A stretch of DNA of 64,000 nt. Origin: Clostridiaceae bacterium BL-3. Its GTDB lineage: Bacteria > Bacillota > Clostridia > Clostridiales > Clostridiaceae. Shown here piece after piece: positions 28,287 to 37,416 of this stretch (its first letter is position 1; each line of letters begins with the position of its first letter). The DNA lies in the NCBI GenBank assembly GCA_902809985.1, contig CADDXC010000001.1:1240001-1304000 (forward strand), in the 5' to 3' direction. Under the pieces are notes generated by a model that was not told the origin of the DNA, did not search any database, and saw nothing but the letters and a program-made list of their open reading frames with translations. Made by a program: the position numbers and the translations under genes.

Positions 28287-28895
28287 TCACATATTCAAAT
28301 TAAATTTCTCTTTTACCCAATTTTTTTCCTCATCATTCCAACACAATTCATTTATGCATCCGTAATTCTGCTTTATTTTAAATATATGGTATAAGGGTAT
28401 TGATAAAATATGGCACAATATAACTCTATTTACCCCTGCATGAGTTATAATCATTATGTCACCTGTACTATTCTCTATAATATTCATCATTTTTGGTATA
28501 ACCCTTTTTTGAAGTTGCTCAAAACTTTCTCCACCTTGAGGTACAAAAGTTTCTATACTTTCCCCTCTTTTTTTAAATTCATCGGGGAAAAACTTTTTCA
28601 CATATGTGAAAGTTTTTCCCTCCCATTTACCCATATTTATTTCCTTAAACTCCTCTATCATTATCCTGTCTATATTTTTATATTTCAAGATTATATCTGC
28701 TGTCTGCACACATCTCTTTAATGGACTTAAATATGCTCTCTCTATATCTATAGTGGAGAAAAATCTCTGCAATTTTTTACATTGTAATATTCCTTCCCTG
28801 CAAAGTGGCAAATCCGTATTTCCTACATAACGCTTTTCATTTCCATTCCCCACGCTACCATGTCTTACTAAATAAATTTTCCTATAGTAATTCAA
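28287..28895 (-). CDS. histidine phosphatase family protein
   Basis: Phosphoglycerate mutase/CobC-type phosphatase, 202 residues. The catalytic LVRHGSVGNG (phospho-acceptor His) lies near residue 11, and IITHAGVNRVI supplies the second His; ERAYLSPLKRCVQTA carries the conserved arginine. The frame begins with TTG behind GGGAGAG and overlaps the preceding gene by 14 bp. It is the last gene of the Mop module; a role in trimming a phosphorylated cofactor or nucleotide intermediate is a guess. Confidence 0.85.
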   Translation of the reverse strand: MNYYRKIYLVRHGSVGNGNEKRYVGNTDLPLCREGILQCKKLQRFFSTIDIERAYLSPLKRCVQTADIILKYKNIDRIMIEEFKEINMGKWEGKTFTYVKKFFPDEFKKRGESIETFVPQGGESFEQLQKRVIPKMMNIIENSTGDIMIITHAGVNRVILCHILSIPLYHIFKIKQNYGCINELCWNDEEKNWVKEKFNLNM

Positions 28896-29988
28896 TCTTC
28901 TCTCCCACTACCTTTTCCACTTTATTCATTATTTTCTCTGCATCACGCAATCTCTTTTCTATTTTTATCTTAACCTCTGCATTGTCAATATATTTCAAAA
29001 GTGCCTTGTCAAACCTATGTCTAAGAGAAACACATCTATCTTCTTCCACGAGCTTATCTGCCAAATACAATATTTCATTCTCACTTATTTCGTCGTTTTC
29101 TCCTACCTCTATATTCATATGAGTACCTATCAAATCGCCAATATGTCCATATCCAAGTTTCCTCAATATATTCGCCCCTGCCAGTGCATGACTTCTTGAC
29201 TTCCTGGATATATCATGCAGGAGAGCTGCAGCTTCCAAAACATCCGCATCAAAATTGTACCCCTTTTTATTTAGCTTTTTCAGAATACAGGCACATACCT
29301 GTGACACCTTTTCACAGTGCTTTATTATATTATCAGGCACACTGTAATCAGCTAGAATACAATAACATTCTTCTTTACTAGGAGCCTTGGAATTAAAATA
29401 TTTCAAAAGTCCAAGATAATCTTCCCTGGTATCCATATCCATTATGATGCCGTTATCACATACGGGTACATTTACAGAATCAGAATTAAACTCATTCAAA
29501 AAATTTTTTAATCCTCCGGGCTTTTCCCAGTTTTCTATCATACTTTTATACTTGCAGTCTATTAAAGGTGGATGTCCTTTTTTGCCCCTGAACACGGGAT
29601 ATAAAATTCCACTGCCACATGATGCATATTTACTGCCTAAAGATTTTACGGTATCGACTTTGACAAGAGGAATGTCCACAGGGAGCATAAAAAATGCCTT
29701 TACCTTGCTGTCCAAAACCCTTAAAGCTTCTACTATAGAGGAATACATACCCTGGGGATAATTCTTATTTTCTATACACCTAATCCCAAAATCTCCCAGT
29801 ACTTCTCTCACTTCATTCCCCCTGTATCCAGTTACAACTACAACATCATCAATTCCCGAAGCTATAAATGTATTTACAGCCATTTCAACTGCCGTATATT
29901 TTCCAAATTTTAAAAGAGGTTTAAAATCGCCCATCCTAGAAGAATATCCCGCCGATAAAACTATTCCGGCAAAGTCACTGCATCCCAT
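28882..29988 (-). CDS. MobA-like nucleotidyltransferase fused to an HD domain (DVU_1551 type)
   Basis: 368 residues in two parts. Residues 1-190 form a MobA/MocA-like nucleotidyltransferase with GIVLSAGYSSRMGDFKPLL, which in relatives makes the cytosine or guanine dinucleotide form of the molybdenum cofactor. Residues about 205-345 form an HD phosphohydrolase domain (AALLHDISRKSRSHALAGA). Desulfovibrio mop neighbours include an NTP transferase of this kind. It probably makes the MCD cofactor used by the aldehyde oxidoreductase; the HD part may act on the same nucleotide. Confidence 0.85.
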   Translation of the reverse strand: MGCSDFAGIVLSAGYSSRMGDFKPLLKFGKYTAVEMAVNTFIASGIDDVVVVTGYRGNEVREVLGDFGIRCIENKNYPQGMYSSIVEALRVLDSKVKAFFMLPVDIPLVKVDTVKSLGSKYASCGSGILYPVFRGKKGHPPLIDCKYKSMIENWEKPGGLKNFLNEFNSDSVNVPVCDNGIIMDMDTREDYLGLLKYFNSKAPSKEECYCILADYSVPDNIIKHCEKVSQVCACILKKLNKKGYNFDADVLEAAALLHDISRKSRSHALAGANILRKLGYGHIGDLIGTHMNIEVGENDEISENEILYLADKLVEEDRCVSLRHRFDKALLKYIDNAEVKIKIEKRLRDAEKIMNKVEKVVGEKIELL

Positions 29989-29989
29989 T

Positions 29990-31033
29990 TTAACTTTCTC
30001 TTCTGACCTTAATCATTTCTGCTGTAATACTTACAGCTATTTCCTCAGGTGTCTGGGCTCCTATTGAAATTCCTATTGGACAATGTACCCTTTTCAAATC
30101 TTCGGCAGTATAACCTTCATCCATGAGTCTCTTATATACAAAATCTCTTTTAGTTTTACTTCCTATCATCCCTATATATTTAGCATCAGTTTTTAGAACC
30201 TGTGCCAGCACTTCCTTGTCATAGCCATGTCCTCTTGTGACTATTATGATATAACTTCTATTGTCTATTTTTACACAATGAGATATATCTTCAAAAGATT
30301 GAATAACCTTTACCTCGTCTGCTGTCTTAAAATTCTCCCTATTTGCAAATTCTTCTCTATCATCTAAAACTATAGTTTTGAAATTAAGCATTTTAGCAAC
30401 AACTGCAATCTTCTGGGATACATGTCCCGCTCCCATTATATAAACACTTTCACTGTTCAATACAGGTTCTACAAGATACAATCTGTCATCTTCTCTAACA
30501 TTATGAAAATGTATATTCTTAAAATTCTTTCTAACTTTTCTAAGTATTTTTTGGGTCATATCGTTTTCTTGTCCATAAAAACCGGTTTCAGTGCAGATCC
30601 ACTTATCAATTCCTGTCACATAATTTTCTTTTTCATCCAATCTGGTTATAAATACGAAATTATCACCTTTATTTTTTAATTCAAAGGACTTTTTATATAT
30701 GAAATTCATAGCTTCATCATCAGGATTTATATATTCCAGAAGAAGTTTCAACGACCCTCCGCAGGCAGCTCCGATAGCAGAGGCCCCTTCATTTGAGAGC
30801 GTAAATTCCCTAATTACAAACCTCTTATTTTTAAATATATCAGCTGACATCTTTATGGCCATAGCTTCAAGTATGCCTCCGCCTATAGTACCTTCAATAG
30901 AAAGATCTCTTTTAATAATCATCTTAGTGCCCTGTTCCCTTGGTGCTGAACCGGATTTCTCCAAAATAGTTGCAAGTACAAAATCTTCCCTGCTGCATAA
31001 TAGATCATTCATTACCTCATAGATGTCCTTCAT
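29990..31033 (-). CDS. XdhC/CoxI-family molybdenum cofactor insertion protein
   Basis: 347 residues. The N-terminal CoxI domain has LATILEKSGSAPREQGTKMII, and the C-terminal XdhC Rossmann-like domain starts VYIMGAGHVSQKIAVVAK (about 205) with TRGHGYDKEVL later. Family members bind the molybdenum cofactor, promote its sulfuration and hand it to XDH-type apoenzymes. It overlaps the upstream AMP ligase by 4 bp and is followed 1 bp later by the NTP transferase. It should not be confused with the 2Fe-2S subunit at 15698 that is also named xdhC in E. coli. Confidence 0.88.
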   Translation of the reverse strand: MKDIYEVMNDLLCSREDFVLATILEKSGSAPREQGTKMIIKRDLSIEGTIGGGILEAMAIKMSADIFKNKRFVIREFTLSNEGASAIGAACGGSLKLLLEYINPDDEAMNFIYKKSFELKNKGDNFVFITRLDEKENYVTGIDKWICTETGFYGQENDMTQKILRKVRKNFKNIHFHNVREDDRLYLVEPVLNSESVYIMGAGHVSQKIAVVAKMLNFKTIVLDDREEFANRENFKTADEVKVIQSFEDISHCVKIDNRSYIIIVTRGHGYDKEVLAQVLKTDAKYIGMIGSKTKRDFVYKRLMDEGYTAEDLKRVHCPIGISIGAQTPEEIAVSITAEMIKVRRES

Positions 31034-32328
31034 TTTAAAACCTTCTTTCTACAATCATATATTTTTCTCTTCACAATGCTGTTTTTTGCTTCAATTTTAT
31101 CTTCCAAATAATAGATCGTAATCTCTGCAATATATGATGGAATTATACTTTGAAGCATTTCAAACACTCTGTCTCGTAATTCATAAAAATCCTCCTTGGT
31201 AAAAGTATTTATACCTATAGATATTCTATTTTCATCTATACTTATATTATAATCCATAACTTTTCTAAAAGATAAAACAATTTCATCCAAATCTCCCATA
31301 TAAATAAAGCTACTGTCCTTAAATCTTATTATATTGTCTTTTCTTCCAATAACTCTACTCATAGTTTGCAAAAAAGTACCACAGCTGCAATTTCCATTTT
31401 TAAAAGAAGCTATATCACCTGTGACATATCTTACAAAAGGCATACCCTCCCTAGTTAAAGTTGTAAAAACCACTTCTCCCTTATTTCCGGGTTCCAATAC
31501 TTTTTTAGACACAGGATCTATTATTTCAAAGTACAGATCCGCTTCTCTCAGATGATATCCATCTAGATTTTCACATTCCACACCGCCTCCATAACCCATT
31601 TCAGTCATTCCATAATGAGTAAAAACATGACAGCCAAATCTATATGATAACTCTCTTATCAAAATTTCCGGCACATAATCCGTACTTAAAAGGACATTAT
31701 CTATGTTTTGTAAAAATATTTTTGGATAAATCCTACTCAGTTTCAAAACTTGTATTGGCATTCCAACAATACAGCTTATATCATGATCCTCTATGAATTT
31801 TTCTACAATTTCATAATTTTTTATAACCCCATTTATAAAGCATTTTACCCCCAGCTTATCCAAAGCTATTTTGAGCAGTTGGCCTATACTTCCATAAGTA
31901 CTGCCTGGCAGAAGTATAAGAACTCTGTCATCACCATCTACAATGGCTTTCATCCCATAATAAAAAAATTGAACAGTTGACTTCAAGTCATTTTTTGTAA
32001 AATAAATCCTCTTTTTGTCAGCAGTTGTACCCGAAGTCTCAAGTGTAACCACCCTTGAAATGCATTTTTGAGGTACACATAAAAAATCAAGTGGATTATT
32101 CTCTATGTGTTTTGGGAAAGTAAATGGAATATTTTCAAAATCATGAAAAGACTTTATTTTGTTTTCATCTACATTCTTTAAATATTTTCTATAAAATCTA
32201 CTGTATTTTTTTCCATAACATATACTCTGCTTTATCTTATATAACTGATATTTTCTAAGTTCTTCCCTACTTCTATGTTCTATCCCAGTTTTATCCATTA
32301 CCCACTTCTCCACAGGCGTACAATGCAT
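31030..32328 (-). CDS. AMP-dependent ligase, phenylacetate-CoA ligase-like (DVU_1553 type)
   Basis: Adenylate-forming enzyme of about 432 residues. The P-loop equivalent is TLETSGTTADKKRIYFT and the adenylate-binding motif is HYGMTEMGYGGG. It lacks the large C-terminal extension of typical CoA ligases. The frame runs 18 residues further upstream, but GGAGG precedes the ATG of MHCTPVEKW, which starts 26 bp after the radical SAM stop. Desulfovibrio mop clusters hold the same family. The acyl substrate is unknown; it may act in cofactor processing or activate the acid made by the oxidoreductase. Confidence 0.82.
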   Translation of the reverse strand: MHCTPVEKWVMDKTGIEHRSREELRKYQLYKIKQSICYGKKYSRFYRKYLKNVDENKIKSFHDFENIPFTFPKHIENNPLDFLCVPQKCISRVVTLETSGTTADKKRIYFTKNDLKSTVQFFYYGMKAIVDGDDRVLILLPGSTYGSIGQLLKIALDKLGVKCFINGVIKNYEIVEKFIEDHDISCIVGMPIQVLKLSRIYPKIFLQNIDNVLLSTDYVPEILIRELSYRFGCHVFTHYGMTEMGYGGGVECENLDGYHLREADLYFEIIDPVSKKVLEPGNKGEVVFTTLTREGMPFVRYVTGDIASFKNGNCSCGTFLQTMSRVIGRKDNIIRFKDSSFIYMGDLDEIVLSFRKVMDYNISIDENRISIGINTFTKEDFYELRDRVFEMLQSIIPSYIAEITIYYLEDKIEAKNSIVKRKIYDCRKKVLK

Positions 32329-32353
32329 TTTTTCGACTTCACCTCCAAAAAAG

Positions 32354-33709
32354 TCACTTATTTCTGTATATATAATTCCCATTTATATCTGTGATATTGT
32401 AAATACAAAACGGAATAAGCTTACCCTCAGGATTTACCACATGAATACAACAGTCTTTGAGCCTTTCAAGATCCAAATTCCATATATCCTGAAAAGCCAT
32501 TGCAGATATACTGAAAGAATAATTTTTTATAGTATACAATATATTCTTCCAGGTATCCGATCCTTTTAAAAATAATCTTTCTTTGGAAATATCCATCTTT
32601 CTTGACGACCAGTTCCTGGAAACAAATTTCATTGATTTCTTGGCGCCTTCCTCGGCCTTTTCAACGCCGCAGCATTTGCTGGAATTATCCGTGACACTCA
32701 TAATCTCATCTTTATTTTTTAAAATGTAGTTCCCATGAAAAGAACACAGTGAATTTTCACAGCCAGGAGGTCTCATACTGCTTATTTTTATTTTGCCACC
32801 TGTCTGTGTATCTATGGCATCCATAACTTCAGCCAGGGTAATTCTGTCTTCATCATCCGGATTATATGGTATTCTTCCAAAATAGCTTACAGGTTGAAAA
32901 TGCACTCCCCTTACAACAGGCAATTTTTTAAGTGCAAATTTTATTATTTCACCTATATTTTCCACATTTACACCAGGCACCAAAGTTGGAACAAGCACTA
33001 CTCCTATTCCATGTCTGCCACAATTTTCTATAGCCTTAATTTTTAATGCAAGGAGTTCTTTCCCTCGAAGTTTTTTGTATATGTCATCCTGGGTCCCATC
33101 AAATTGCAAAAATATAGAACTAAGTCCTGATTTTTTAAGATGCTTAACATATTCTTCATCTTCTGCAATCCTTATGCCATTTGTATTTACCTGTATAAAA
33201 TCAAAACCGATTTTTCTTCCCAAAGATATTATACAAGGTAGATCATCTCTTATTGTAGGTTCTCCTCCTGAAAGCTGTATATTGCACTTTCCCGAGTATT
33301 TCAGCAGTGATTTATATAAAAATTCAATCTTTTTCAAAGAAGGATCCTCTGAAATGACTTTTCGTGAGGAGCCTGCAAAACAAAATTTACAATTGAGATT
33401 GCATCTTTCCGTAACTTCAATCAAAGCTGTACATGTACGCTGTCTGTGGTTTTTACACAGCCCGCAGTCAAAAGGACATCCATTTTCAACGGGTACAGCT
33501 GTATTTTCAATATACATTCTCTTCTTGTCCCTAACCCATCCGTCAATGGGAGTACTCCCTCTCCACAAAACAGTTCTAAATTTTCCATGTTTGTCACAAT
33601 ATTTTTCCATATAAACTTCATTGCCATGCAGCACTCTATCCGCCTTTATCTTTTTCAGGCATACGGGACATAAACTCTCCGTATGTGACAGAACTCTCAT
33701 TTTATCCAT
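32354..33709 (-). CDS. radical SAM protein of the mop-associated (TrsS-like) family
   Basis: About 451 residues. The radical SAM cluster is TERCNLNCKFCFAGSS (CxxxCxxC, about residue 105), preceded by Cys-rich regions CPVCLKKI and CPFDCGLC that probably bind Zn or additional clusters; a C-terminal part has further cysteines (PPGCENSLCSF, SSKCCG). The Cys layout is reminiscent of MJ0619-like radical SAM proteins. The start chosen is the ATG after GGAGGCAGGAATTGAC, just past the C_GCAxxG_C_C stop. Desulfovibrio mop neighbourhoods carry a homologue. The reaction is unknown. Confidence 0.82.
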   Translation of the reverse strand: MDKMRVLSHTESLCPVCLKKIKADRVLHGNEVYMEKYCDKHGKFRTVLWRGSTPIDGWVRDKKRMYIENTAVPVENGCPFDCGLCKNHRQRTCTALIEVTERCNLNCKFCFAGSSRKVISEDPSLKKIEFLYKSLLKYSGKCNIQLSGGEPTIRDDLPCIISLGRKIGFDFIQVNTNGIRIAEDEEYVKHLKKSGLSSIFLQFDGTQDDIYKKLRGKELLALKIKAIENCGRHGIGVVLVPTLVPGVNVENIGEIIKFALKKLPVVRGVHFQPVSYFGRIPYNPDDEDRITLAEVMDAIDTQTGGKIKISSMRPPGCENSLCSFHGNYILKNKDEIMSVTDNSSKCCGVEKAEEGAKKSMKFVSRNWSSRKMDISKERLFLKGSDTWKNILYTIKNYSFSISAMAFQDIWNLDLERLKDCCIHVVNPEGKLIPFCIYNITDINGNYIYRNK

Positions 33710-33710
33710 G

Positions 33711-34166
33711 TCAATTCCTGCCTCCAAGCTCATAACCATGCTGGTCAAGTATATCCTGAAGTTTTGTATAGCTTTTTTGAATTATCTCGCCGCATTTTAC
33801 TGGATAACTTATTTTTTCCCCAAAATCTGAAATATTTTGAATGCCAACAAGATCCCTGCAGTCCATGCTCTTAAATTCATTTTCAAACCAGTCCATATAT
33901 TCGTCCATCATCTCTCTAAAATCATCTCTGCAGGCCTCTCCTACATTTCCATTAGCTGAATAAAGCCCTATTATTCCTATTCCTGCCGTAAGTACGCCAC
34001 AGGTTTTTCCCCTGTGATTTATACCCCCGCACATTCCTCTGAAAGCTCTCAACAAATCTGTATTTTCTTCGTCATCCTCTTCAAGTGCCATTTTAAACAT
34101 TATCTGTGTACAACAAAGCCCTGATGAAGAAAGCTTGAAAACTTCAAATGCCATATCGCCATTCAT
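33711..34166 (-). CDS. C_GCAxxG_C_C family protein (DVU_1555 type)
   Basis: 151 residues with a conserved cysteine pattern: GLCCTQIM near residue 16, GMCGGINHRGKTCGVLTAG (about 45-63), EACRDDF (about 80) and MDCRDLVG (about 101). The family name comes from this Cys array, thought to bind a metal or Fe-S centre, often near redox enzymes. The ATG is 4 bp after the methyltransferase stop behind GGGGG. It belongs to the mop module; no enzyme activity is known. Confidence 0.85.
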   Translation of the reverse strand: MNGDMAFEVFKLSSSGLCCTQIMFKMALEEDDEENTDLLRAFRGMCGGINHRGKTCGVLTAGIGIIGLYSANGNVGEACRDDFREMMDEYMDWFENEFKSMDCRDLVGIQNISDFGEKISYPVKCGEIIQKSYTKLQDILDQHGYELGGRN

Positions 34167-34169
34167 GCA

Positions 34170-34895
34170 TCATTCCCCCTTTTTTGCAACAAGCATAAAA
34201 TATCCAGGTCTGCATTTTCTGATTGCCTCTCCAAATTCGCAGCCATCTATAGAGCATTTTGCTGTCTTGTTCCAAAATACACTCATAGAGCCATAGGAAA
34301 ATACTATATTTACCATAAGAGTCTTGAGCATATCGCTGCAATCTTCAAGATGAATGATTTTAAATCCATTTTCCACAAGGGACTCCTGCAAAAGTTTCAG
34401 ATCATGAAGTCCTCTCATACAGCTGTTAATTGAAAATTTACACATTTCTTTTAGAAATTCAGGCTTTTTTGCATATACATCATTTATAACAAGCCATCCA
34501 TCTCTTTCAACAACCCTGGAAGCTTCCTTTATAGCCACATTCAAATCACCCATAAGTGACAAAGTACACTCTGCAAATGCCCCATTAAAGCTACTATCTT
34601 CAAAAGGTATTTTTTCACCTCTTCCACAAACAAGCTCCATGTTTCTATATTTGCTTTTCCCAATTTTTATTAATTTCTCAGAAGGATCGAGTCCAACTGC
34701 CTTTATATTATACTTTTCAAATAAATGATTTACCGTAGATCCCATTCCACATCCAATATCAAGCAGTACATCCCTCCCTGAAAACTTGCAGAACTTCACT
34801 GCCCTGTCCGTGAGTTCAAATCCACCAGGCCTTAGGGTCTCCCCCATAATATTCATCATATGTTCACTTTCATAGGCATTACAGCATCTCATCAT
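34170..34895 (-). CDS. class I SAM-dependent methyltransferase (DVU_1556 type)
   Basis: 241 residues. The SAM-binding motif LLDIGCGMGSTVNHL is at about residues 46-60, VGLDPSEKLIKIGK gives motif II and AECTLSLMG motif III. The frame starts ATGATG overlapping the stop of the small CxxC protein. It lies between that protein and the C_GCAxxG_C_C protein, so its methyl acceptor could be a cofactor or a partner protein of the mop module. Confidence 0.87.
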   Translation of the reverse strand: MMRCCNAYESEHMMNIMGETLRPGGFELTDRAVKFCKFSGRDVLLDIGCGMGSTVNHLFEKYNIKAVGLDPSEKLIKIGKSKYRNMELVCGRGEKIPFEDSSFNGAFAECTLSLMGDLNVAIKEASRVVERDGWLVINDVYAKKPEFLKEMCKFSINSCMRGLHDLKLLQESLVENGFKIIHLEDCSDMLKTLMVNIVFSYGSMSVFWNKTAKCSIDGCEFGEAIRKCRPGYFMLVAKKGE

Positions 34896-35098
34896 TTGTC
34901 CTCCAAATTCTTTTCCACCTCAAGCATTTGTCCCTGGGCAAGTTTTTCATCTATAATCACCATTTTACACTTTGGGCACTGCAGAAGTTCCACTTCAAAA
35001 TTTCCTCCAAGGTAGCGCACTGTCACTTTTCTGGGCTCCAGTTCCTTACTGCATCTATTACAAATCCATGGCGTTTTTTCTCCTTTTGAGATGTCCAT
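34892..35098 (-). CDS. small CxxC redox/zinc-ribbon protein (DVU_1557 type)
   Basis: 68 residues with two CxxC pairs, WICNRCSKEL near residue 12 and QCPKCKMVI near residue 40, as in a zinc ribbon or small redox carrier. GGAGG lies 7 bp before the ATG chosen; an in-frame GTG two codons upstream is inside that site. It overlaps the methyltransferase start by 4 bp. It matches the small redox protein of Desulfovibrio mop neighbourhoods. Confidence 0.82.
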   Translation of the reverse strand: MDISKGEKTPWICNRCSKELEPRKVTVRYLGGNFEVELLQCPKCKMVIIDEKLAQGQMLEVEKNLEDK

Positions 35099-35100
35099 AC

Positions 35101-37377
35101 TCACTCCTCCACTACTTCCATTCTGTGTATATAAACTTTATCTACAAGCACTCCCTCATCCGTCTTTTCATATTCCACCCAATGTGTTACATTTTCTATT
35201 CTAAGTCTTGCCAAGTAGTGAGAATTTTCAGGGTTAAAGAAATTCTCATTTTTCTTTTCCCCATTGGCAATAACTTTTTTCACATCCTCCAGAAGAATAA
35301 GTCGCTCTTCCATTTTATTTCTGACATTTTTTGTTAAAATGAGTTTGAAATCATATTTATCATCTGTATTCACCATATCTTTTCCCCATACCTGTTTCAT
35401 CAGATTCATTTTGACTTTTTGCCTATTTTCATGTCTTTCAGAAAGTGTAGGCATCCTTTTTAGTGCAATATCCCCCCGATTATCTCCATATATAAGGTCT
35501 AAAATATGATAAGTTCTCTTGCCAAATGACACAAACAAATCCTTGCACATGGCACAATACACCAAGAAATCCCTGTCTCCTTCTTTTATCCTGTCTTTTA
35601 TAAAATCCTTTGACTGATCTCTGTTTGAAAAGTACACAAGACCTCCATAGCCGCAGCATTTTGTATTTTTTTTCGAGTACTTAAGTTCTTCTATAATATA
35701 CCCGAGTTTTTCTGCTATATTTCTTATGCTGTCCTGTATTTTCCCATTATATCTTGCAGTACAGGCATCATGTACATTTAGCACATGTTTTTTACCTGCA
35801 ATTTTATTTCCAAGCGGTACGCCTTTTATGCTCATAACTTCCCAAAGTGAAATCGTCTTTATAAAAGGCATATGTTTATCAAACATGCTCAGACAAGTTG
35901 GGCATGCCAAGATAAAAATTGGCTTTCCCATGTCAGTCCATACATTTTTTATTTTTTCTACAATTTCCTTCATGAGATCCTCTCTGCCCGACCAATCTGC
36001 CGGAGCACCACAGCATCCTAAAAAAATTCCAACCCCTTCTACAATATTTTTCATAAGATAGCTGTAGATCTTTTCAATATAACCTGGATTGGAAGCCGGA
36101 AGTTGACACCCAGGATAAAATACATATTTTACGCTTTCATATCCAGGCTGTTTTTTTGCCATAAAAAACCTAGATCCATTACTGAACTTCATATCTTTCA
36201 GTGCAAAATCATGGTCAGACAGAGGCATTTTACTATTCTCCACCATGCTTCTTCTGGTTTTCCCTATTATAGTTTTCATATCAATGGATACGGGGCAGAT
36301 TTCCCTGCACAGTCCGCAGAGTGCACAGGAATTTATCATTCTGTCAGCAAAACGCACTCCCCACACTACAGTCTCATTGTGATTTATTTGTCTTATGTAA
36401 TCTTTTGAATTCAGTTTATATCTTTGAAGATGGCTGCAGCTTTCCACACATTTCCTGCACTGACATTTTAAACACCTTTTAGCCTCTTTCACTATTTCTC
36501 GTGAATTATAGATATCCCCGGATTTTTTAACAACATTCTGTGCTTTAACATTATTTACATCAACATAAAGAGACGTTAAATAAGATCCTTCCCTTTTCCT
36601 GGAAGCCGTAATAGAAAGATTGTTAAGATACCTGTCAATGGACAATGCTGCAGTTTTCGCAGAACCAACAGAATATATTACAGACTTATTTACAGTAACC
36701 AGCCTTCCTCCTGCAAATACAGACGTATTACCTATTTGAAGTGTTTTCTGATTTACATTTAACTTTTCACTCCACTCACCTGTCCCAAGGTAGACTGCAT
36801 CATAATCCTCAATTATATTTTTCAGGCCATCTCCACCTACAGGGGTGTTTAACTTCACATGCACACAGTTTTCAAAAACGTCTTTCATTTCCATTTTTAT
36901 AATATCTTCTGGAAGTCTTTTTCCAGCATATTCCCAAATGCTGCCTCCAATTTTGCCTCTTTTTTCATACACGCTGACCTGATATCCTTTTTTATAAAGA
37001 TACTGTGCAACAACAATACCGCTTAGCCCTCCCCCCACAACAGCTGCGCTTTTATCTTTTTGTGGTATATGAATTCCCGCCCTTTTAGACGATGATCCAA
37101 ATTCAACTACATATCTCTCCATGTCAGATATGCTTATAGAGCCGCCCAGTGTTTTTCTCACACATGCATCTTCGCAGGGATGATCACATATTCTACTTAT
37201 TATTTTTGGAATAGGCATCTTTTTTGAAATGATCTTATAGGCCTTTTTAAAATCTTCATTTTCAATTTCCCCTATAAAGCTTTTAATATCCACATGAATA
37301 GGGCAAATTGCCGTGCAGGCCGGAAGTTCTCCGGCAATGCACCTGTCACCTTCATTTAACAGCTTAACTAAATCCAT
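35101..37377 (-). CDS. flavoprotein oxidoreductase with Fe-S and CCG domains (DVU_1558 type)
   Basis: 758 residues, a chain of redox modules. The N-terminus has the dicluster ligands CTAICPIHVDIKSF and CDHPCEDAC; a GltD-like FAD/NAD domain begins AAVVGGGLSGIVVAQYLYKK (about 110); ferredoxin motifs CLKCQCRKCVESC and CALCGLCREICP (about 345) follow; two CCG (HdrB-like) motifs end the protein (FLGCCGAPADW and KCCGYGGLVYFSNR). The ATG follows CAGGGGGAAATATAT. It lies 39 bp after mop and probably carries electrons from the aldehyde oxidoreductase, perhaps to a quinone- or ferredoxin-linked acceptor. Confidence 0.86.
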   Translation of the reverse strand: MDLVKLLNEGDRCIAGELPACTAICPIHVDIKSFIGEIENEDFKKAYKIISKKMPIPKIISRICDHPCEDACVRKTLGGSISISDMERYVVEFGSSSKRAGIHIPQKDKSAAVVGGGLSGIVVAQYLYKKGYQVSVYEKRGKIGGSIWEYAGKRLPEDIIKMEMKDVFENCVHVKLNTPVGGDGLKNIIEDYDAVYLGTGEWSEKLNVNQKTLQIGNTSVFAGGRLVTVNKSVIYSVGSAKTAALSIDRYLNNLSITASRKREGSYLTSLYVDVNNVKAQNVVKKSGDIYNSREIVKEAKRCLKCQCRKCVESCSHLQRYKLNSKDYIRQINHNETVVWGVRFADRMINSCALCGLCREICPVSIDMKTIIGKTRRSMVENSKMPLSDHDFALKDMKFSNGSRFFMAKKQPGYESVKYVFYPGCQLPASNPGYIEKIYSYLMKNIVEGVGIFLGCCGAPADWSGREDLMKEIVEKIKNVWTDMGKPIFILACPTCLSMFDKHMPFIKTISLWEVMSIKGVPLGNKIAGKKHVLNVHDACTARYNGKIQDSIRNIAEKLGYIIEELKYSKKNTKCCGYGGLVYFSNRDQSKDFIKDRIKEGDRDFLVYCAMCKDLFVSFGKRTYHILDLIYGDNRGDIALKRMPTLSERHENRQKVKMNLMKQVWGKDMVNTDDKYDFKLILTKNVRNKMEERLILLEDVKKVIANGEKKNENFFNPENSHYLARLRIENVTHWVEYEKTDEGVLVDKVYIHRMEVVEE

Positions 37378-37416
37378 ATATATTTCCCCCTGCAAATTGA
37401 AAGATATATATTAAAA